Origin: Thiopseudomonas sp.
Lineage (GTDB): Bacteria; Pseudomonadota; Gammaproteobacteria; Pseudomonadales; Pseudomonadaceae
Assembly (NCBI GenBank): GCA_023228985.1
Contig: JALOAC010000010.1
Coordinates: forward strand, 1-64,000
Direction: 5' to 3'
DNA: 64,000 bases
Numbering within the stretch: position 1 is the first letter of the stretch; each line of letters begins with the position of its first letter. Of this stretch, positions 60,904 through 64,000 are shown piece by piece. The notes under the pieces are model-generated. The model did no database searches and had not been told where the DNA came from. It saw only the letters and a list, made by a program, of their open reading frames with translations. The position numbers and the translations under genes are program-made.

Positions 60904-61359
60904 CTACAAAACCAAGTTCATTAAGTCATCAGGCAAGTAATCTGGCTCTCGGATAGCTGCCAAATCGCTCTCTAGCAACTCATTCCATGTATCTTCATCC
61001 CAAAGCTGAAATTTATGCAGCAGACCCACTAGGATCACCCGCTTATCCAGCTTGGCGTGTTCGCGTAGTCGCGTCGGTATTAACAAACGACCGTTACCGT
61101 CCAACTCCAAGTCCACCGCGCTACCTATCAGCAAGCGGTTTAATCGGCGTGTTTCAGGACGCAACGACGGCATACGACTCAACTCTTGTTCAATTCTTTC
61201 CCACTCGTTCAAAGGGTAGATACACAGGCAAGGATCAGCGAGATCAATGGTAATCACCAATTGACCTTCACTACGCTCATCAAGCTCATCACGATACCGA
61301 CTCGGCATCGCGAGGCGCCCTTTGGCGTCCAAATTGACCGCGCTAGTTCCTCGAAACAC
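60904..61359 (-). CDS. mraZ: Transcriptional regulator MraZ
   Basis: AbrB-like repressor of the dcw cluster. The open frame extends to 61446, but that would run over the promoter. The GTG at 61359, with AAGGG nine bases upstream, gives the normal start MFRGTSAVNLDAKGRLAMP and 151 residues. Two SpoVT/AbrB-type repeats hold the DxxGR motifs (DAKGRLAMP and DGNGRLLIP). Confidence 0.95.
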   Translation of the reverse strand: MFRGTSAVNLDAKGRLAMPSRYRDELDERSEGQLVITIDLADPCLCIYPLNEWERIEQELSRMPSLRPETRRLNRLLIGSAVDLELDGNGRLLIPTRLREHAKLDKRVILVGLLHKFQLWDEDTWNELLESDLAAIREPDYLPDDLMNLVL

Positions 61360-61399
61360 TGTTTTACCCTTAGGCTGTAGTGACAAACTTGGAGAAAAA

Positions 61400-61424
61400 C
61401 CCACTTTTTCCCACTTTGCGCCAC
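61400..61424 (-). promoter_or_regulatory. MraZ operator: three GTGGN boxes
   Basis: The minus strand has GTGGC, GTGGG, GTGGG, each separated by five bases (10-bp period), with a possible degraded fourth. This is the known MraZ-binding arrangement. The boxes lie just past the predicted transcription start. Confidence 0.85.
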
Positions 61425-61432
61425 TTCCGCAC

Positions 61433-61462
61433 ACTATAAGAATCAAACGGGTAGAGCGTCAA
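61433..61462 (-). promoter_or_regulatory. Sigma-70 promoter of mraZ (dcw cluster)
   Basis: Minus strand TTGACG (61462-61457), an 18-base spacer and TATAGT (61438-61433). The predicted start is near 61426, so the MraZ boxes cover the start of the transcript. Confidence 0.75.
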
Positions 61463-61658
61463 GTTAAAACGGGTGAAAAACCCTTAACTGACGGTAACTT
61501 AGCGATTTTTATTCGAGGCTTGCTGAATGCGAACTAGCACTCATTTTGCTAAGCTGTTGCAGTTCAACACACTAGCATCGCAAGTTAATGTGAATTATGA
61601 AGAGAGGGTGTTTTTAACGTATAAGTCAGGGCGACTCATGTTAAGAAAAGATAAAAGC
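61463..61658. other. Intergenic region between mraZ promoter and rnpB
   Basis: About 196 bases with no gene. A short T-rich stretch (GCTTTTATCTTTTC on the minus strand) follows the rnpB 3' end and may help terminate it. Nothing else was recognised. Confidence 0.5.
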
Positions 61659-62010
61659 AGAGTCAGTCGATAAGCCGGGTTCTGTCGTGAACAGTCATTC
61701 CTCTAGGACAGCCGTCACCGACTGCCTCAAGCAACCTACCCGAATCCAGCACGGGCCACGCCGATGGATTCCTATTTGGTCTTGCTCCCAGCGGGGTTTA
61801 CCTAGCCACGGACTGTTACCAGCCGTGCGGTGCGCTCTTACCGCACCTTTTCACCCTTACCGGCACTTGCGTGCTTAGGCGGTATTTTCTGTGGCACTTT
61901 CCGTAGACTCGCGTCTCCCAGGCGTTACCTGGCGCTTTGCCCTATGGAGCCCGGACTTTCCTCCCTTCCTTTATCAAAGATAAAGAAACAGCGACTGTTT
62001 GACTGACTCT
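61659..62010 (-). ncRNA. rnpB: RNase P RNA component (type A)
   Basis: Catalytic RNA that processes tRNA 5' ends. Read on the minus strand, the universal blocks are present: GGAGGAAAGTCCGGGCTCC near the 5' end, CAGAAAATACCGCC, GGTAAGGGTGAAAAGGTGCG, GAGCAAGACCAAATAGG and the 3' ACAGAACCCGGCTTATC. The ends AGAGTCAGTC and GACTGACTCT pair as helix P1, which sets the boundaries to within a few bases. A possible promoter, TTGCGC-N17-TACCCT, lies just upstream. Confidence 0.96.
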
Positions 62011-62201
62011 GCTGCGCAAGGGTACGATTCCTTTGCTTTTTGCGCAACCTTTATCCATAACAAGCACCTATAATTATAAATACGCATAAATCCTTCAAAA
62101 ACAAACCACGCTACATCCTCAGCAAAGTTTTATTGCCCCTGATTTTCACCTGCACAGTAGCTGGTTTTAATAATGTTTTTTGCGCTCGGAGACCCTAACC
62201 C

Positions 62202-63089
62202 ATGAATGCACTACTCAACAGCCTAGTTAGTCTGCTGAATATGGAAACCATCGAAGAAAACCTGTTTCGCGGCGTCAGCCAAGATCTGGGTTTTCGCCAG
62301 CTCTTTGGTGGCCAAGTTTTAGGCCAAGCCCTATCCGCGGCCAGCCAAACTGTCGACTCAGCACGACAAGCCAATTCACTGCATGGCTACTTCTTACGCG
62401 CTGGCGATCCGAACAAGCCAGTGGTTTATCAAGTAGAGCGGGTGCGCGATGGCGCTACTTTTAGCACAAGACGCGTAATGGGTATTCAAAATGGTCAGCC
62501 TATTTTCGCTTGTAGCGCATCTTTTCATATCCATGAAGAAGGTTTCCGTCACCAGACCTGCATGCCGGATGTGCCACCACCTGAAGAGCTCACTCCAGAG
62601 CAAGATCTTGCGCCTCTTTTAGCACAGTCACTTAATGAAGAGAAAAAAATTAAAATGCTGCGCGACAAACCTATCGAAACGCGCGCTGTTCAGGTTCTTG
62701 ATCCGCTGCACCCAGAAAAAAGCGACCCCATCAAACAAATATGGTTTAAAGCCAACGGTACGCTTCCTACAGATCCCGCACTGCATAAATATTTATTGGC
62801 GTATGCGTCTGACTTTGGTTTACTGACTACATCTTTGCTGCCCCACGGCGCATCCATTTGGCAGCCACAGATGCAGGTGGCCAGTCTTGATCACGCCATT
62901 TGGTTTCACGAAGAAGTGCGCCTCGATGACTGGTTACTCTACTCAACTGACAGCCCTTGGGCTGGAGGCTCTAGAGGTTTTTCCAGAGGCAGTATTTTCA
63001 CCCGCGATGGCAAACTGGTAGCCTCAGTAGCACAGGAAGGCTTGGTACGGGTGCGTAACGACTGGCTCAGCAAAAGCTGTGCGGAGTAA
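62202..63089 (+). CDS. tesB: Acyl-CoA thioesterase II
   Basis: Double-hotdog thioesterase hydrolysing medium- and long-chain acyl-CoA. ENLFRGVSQDLGFRQLFGGQVLGQAL and LHGYFLRAGDPNKPVVYQV are conserved; the catalytic Asp is in ASLDHAIWFH and the Gln near SVAQEGLVR. Length 295 residues. GGAG lies about 10 bases before the ATG. It is followed after three bases by the HAD gene. Confidence 0.96.
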   Translation: MNALLNSLVSLLNMETIEENLFRGVSQDLGFRQLFGGQVLGQALSAASQTVDSARQANSLHGYFLRAGDPNKPVVYQVERVRDGATFSTRRVMGIQNGQPIFACSASFHIHEEGFRHQTCMPDVPPPEELTPEQDLAPLLAQSLNEEKKIKMLRDKPIETRAVQVLDPLHPEKSDPIKQIWFKANGTLPTDPALHKYLLAYASDFGLLTTSLLPHGASIWQPQMQVASLDHAIWFHEEVRLDDWLLYSTDSPWAGGSRGFSRGSIFTRDGKLVASVAQEGLVRVRNDWLSKSCAE

Positions 63090-63092
63090 CCA

Positions 63093-63695
63093 ATGAGAAA
63101 CTTTCTACAGCAATGCCAACACTGGGTGTTCGATATGGACGGCACTCTAACTCTTGCAGTGCATGATTTTGAACACATCCGCCAGCAGTTAGACATACCA
63201 CCGACTGCCGATATCTTAGAACACCTAGCCAGCTTGCCCACAACTGAAGCACAGGCCAAGCATGCATGGCTACTAGAACACGAGTATGAGCTGGCTGCTA
63301 ACTCGCAGCCAGCACCCGGCGCGCTTGAGCTGGTAGCACAGCTGTCCCAAGAAAACCGTCAGCTGGCTATTTTAACTCGCAATGCCCACAGCCTAGTTGA
63401 AGTGACGCTGGAGGCCATTGGCTTAAAGCCATTCTTCCAGCCACATAACATTTACGGACGCGAACAAGCACAGCCCAAACCCAGCCCTGATGGTATGCTG
63501 AAAATCGCACAAAGCTGGCAGGTCTGTCCCAGCAAGCTTATTATGGTGGGCGACTTCCATTTCGACTTAACCAGCGCCAAGCATGCCGGCGCGCGCAGTG
63601 TCTTAGTTAACACCACACATAACCTTTGGCCACAACTAGCTGATCTATACGTGCCTGACTGCTTCGCTCTACTACAAAAAATCAAGCACCCCTAG
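63093..63695 (+). CDS. HAD-family phosphatase
   Basis: A 200-residue HAD hydrolase. FDMDGTLT (about 12-19) carries the nucleophile Asp, LAILTRNAH the motif II Thr, and MVGDFHFDLTSAKHAG motif IV. A small helical cap follows motif I, as in phosphoglycolate-phosphatase-like members. The substrate cannot be told from sequence. GGAG precedes the start; probably in an operon with tesB. Confidence 0.9.
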   Translation: MRNFLQQCQHWVFDMDGTLTLAVHDFEHIRQQLDIPPTADILEHLASLPTTEAQAKHAWLLEHEYELAANSQPAPGALELVAQLSQENRQLAILTRNAHSLVEVTLEAIGLKPFFQPHNIYGREQAQPKPSPDGMLKIAQSWQVCPSKLIMVGDFHFDLTSAKHAGARSVLVNTTHNLWPQLADLYVPDCFALLQKIKHP

Positions 63696-63710
63696 CTTCG
63701 GGAACCACTT

Positions 63711-64000
63711 ATGAAGAACCTGCTCTTATACCCTACAGCGCTTCTCTTCAGTTTGTTGGCAACACTGCTCTACGCACAAGAGCCAGAGGTGCTTATTATT
63801 GGTCACGATGATTTCCCACCCATTGCTTACATTGATGAGCTAGGGCAAAGCCAAGGAACACTATTGATCTATGCCCAGCAGGTATTTTCCGAGCTAGGTT
63901 ATACAGTTAAGTTTCGTCCACTGCCTTCTGCGCGCCTATACCGCGAGATTGCTACTGGCCAAGTGCACATTTGGATGGGCGCAAAAGGAAAGTCCGAATT
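63711..64000 (+). CDS. Periplasmic solute-binding protein (SBP_bac_3-like), partial
   Basis: The first 96 or so residues of a gene cut by the window end. A signal peptide (MKNLLLYPTALLFSLLATLLYA) precedes VLIIGHDDFPPIAYID and GTLLIYAQQVFSELGY, the pattern of amino-acid-type solute-binding proteins, some of which are stand-alone sensors. Family inferred from the N-terminal part only. Confidence 0.7.
   Translation, partial: MKNLLLYPTALLFSLLATLLYAQEPEVLIIGHDDFPPIAYIDELGQSQGTLLIYAQQVFSELGYTVKFRPLPSARLYREIATGQVHIWMGAKGKSE

Overview
The window is about 64 kb of chromosome from a gammaproteobacterium of the Pseudomonas lineage. The evidence is gene order and family identity: a CrcZ-like RNA next to pcnB-folK-panB-panC-panD, a dcw division cluster running mraZ to lpxC, glnD near csdA/csdE, tesB followed by a HAD phosphatase, Anr-type and sigma-54 promoters, and Pseudomonas-type REP hairpins. 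Base composition looks close to balanced by eye, and a lactate/malate-type Mdh is present. Both fit a small-genome relative such as Thiopseudomonas or the Pseudomonas pertucinogena group better than a high-GC Pseudomonas; this placement is inference. No phage, plasmid, CRISPR or tRNA gene was seen.

Layout. 1-1.5 kb: an Rpn/PD-(D/E)XK nuclease gene, then an intergenic region with a REP hairpin and nrdD control sites. 1.5-4.6 kb: the class III (anaerobic) ribonucleotide reductase locus. The large NrdD protein stops after its zinc knuckle, the glycyl-radical segment is a separate 50-codon gene, and nrdG follows. 4.6-7.1 kb (minus strand): radA, a Cys-tailed small protein and fklB. 7.4-10 kb: mdh, a YdcZ-type permease gene and rdgC. 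10.0-14.7 kb: a CrcZ-like RNA with a sigma-54 promoter and CbrB-like sites, then pcnB-folK and panB-panC-panD. 14.7-23 kb (minus): flgFGHI and flgJKL, each led by a sigma-54 promoter. 23.1-23.8 kb (minus): mdtJI polyamine exporter. 24.1-29.5 kb (minus): tamA-tamB. 29.6-35.4 kb: xthA, a DedA-PAP2 fusion, map and glnD. 35.4-41.1 kb: a small membrane protein, an ArsC/YffB-like protein, csdA-csdE, and cysD and cysNC separated by a block of palindromic repeats. 41.3-43.2 kb: a chemoreceptor with a sigma-28 promoter, and a small acetyltransferase. 43.3-43.5 kb: a MITE-like element. 43.6-61.4 kb (minus): the whole dcw cluster, lpxC-ftsZ-ftsA-ftsQ-ddlB-murC-murG-ftsW-murD-mraY-murF-murE-ftsI-ftsL-rsmH-mraZ when read left to right (transcribed from mraZ). 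61.7-62.0 kb (minus): RNase P RNA. 62.2-64 kb: tesB, a HAD phosphatase and the start of a periplasmic binding protein.

How the parts work together. The dcw block makes UDP-muramyl peptide and lipid II and assembles the divisome. Its first gene encodes the repressor MraZ, and three GTGGN boxes at 10-bp spacing lie just downstream of a sigma-70 promoter. CysD and CysNC activate sulfate, while CsdA and CsdE mobilise sulfur from cysteine. The flagellar genes encode the rod, rings and hook junction, and the sigma-28 chemoreceptor belongs to the same motility regulon. The nrdD promoter carries a perfect Anr/FNR palindrome and a tandem NrdR-like pair, which suits an oxygen-sensitive enzyme.

Most notable points: the split NrdD with a stand-alone glycyl-radical peptide; the CrcZ-like RNA whose usual cbrAB neighbours are replaced by rdgC; a repeat family with a conserved core but different self-complementary arms between cysD and cysNC, with a shrunken relative between nrdD and its glycyl gene; and a 273-bp MITE-like element downstream of lpxC.
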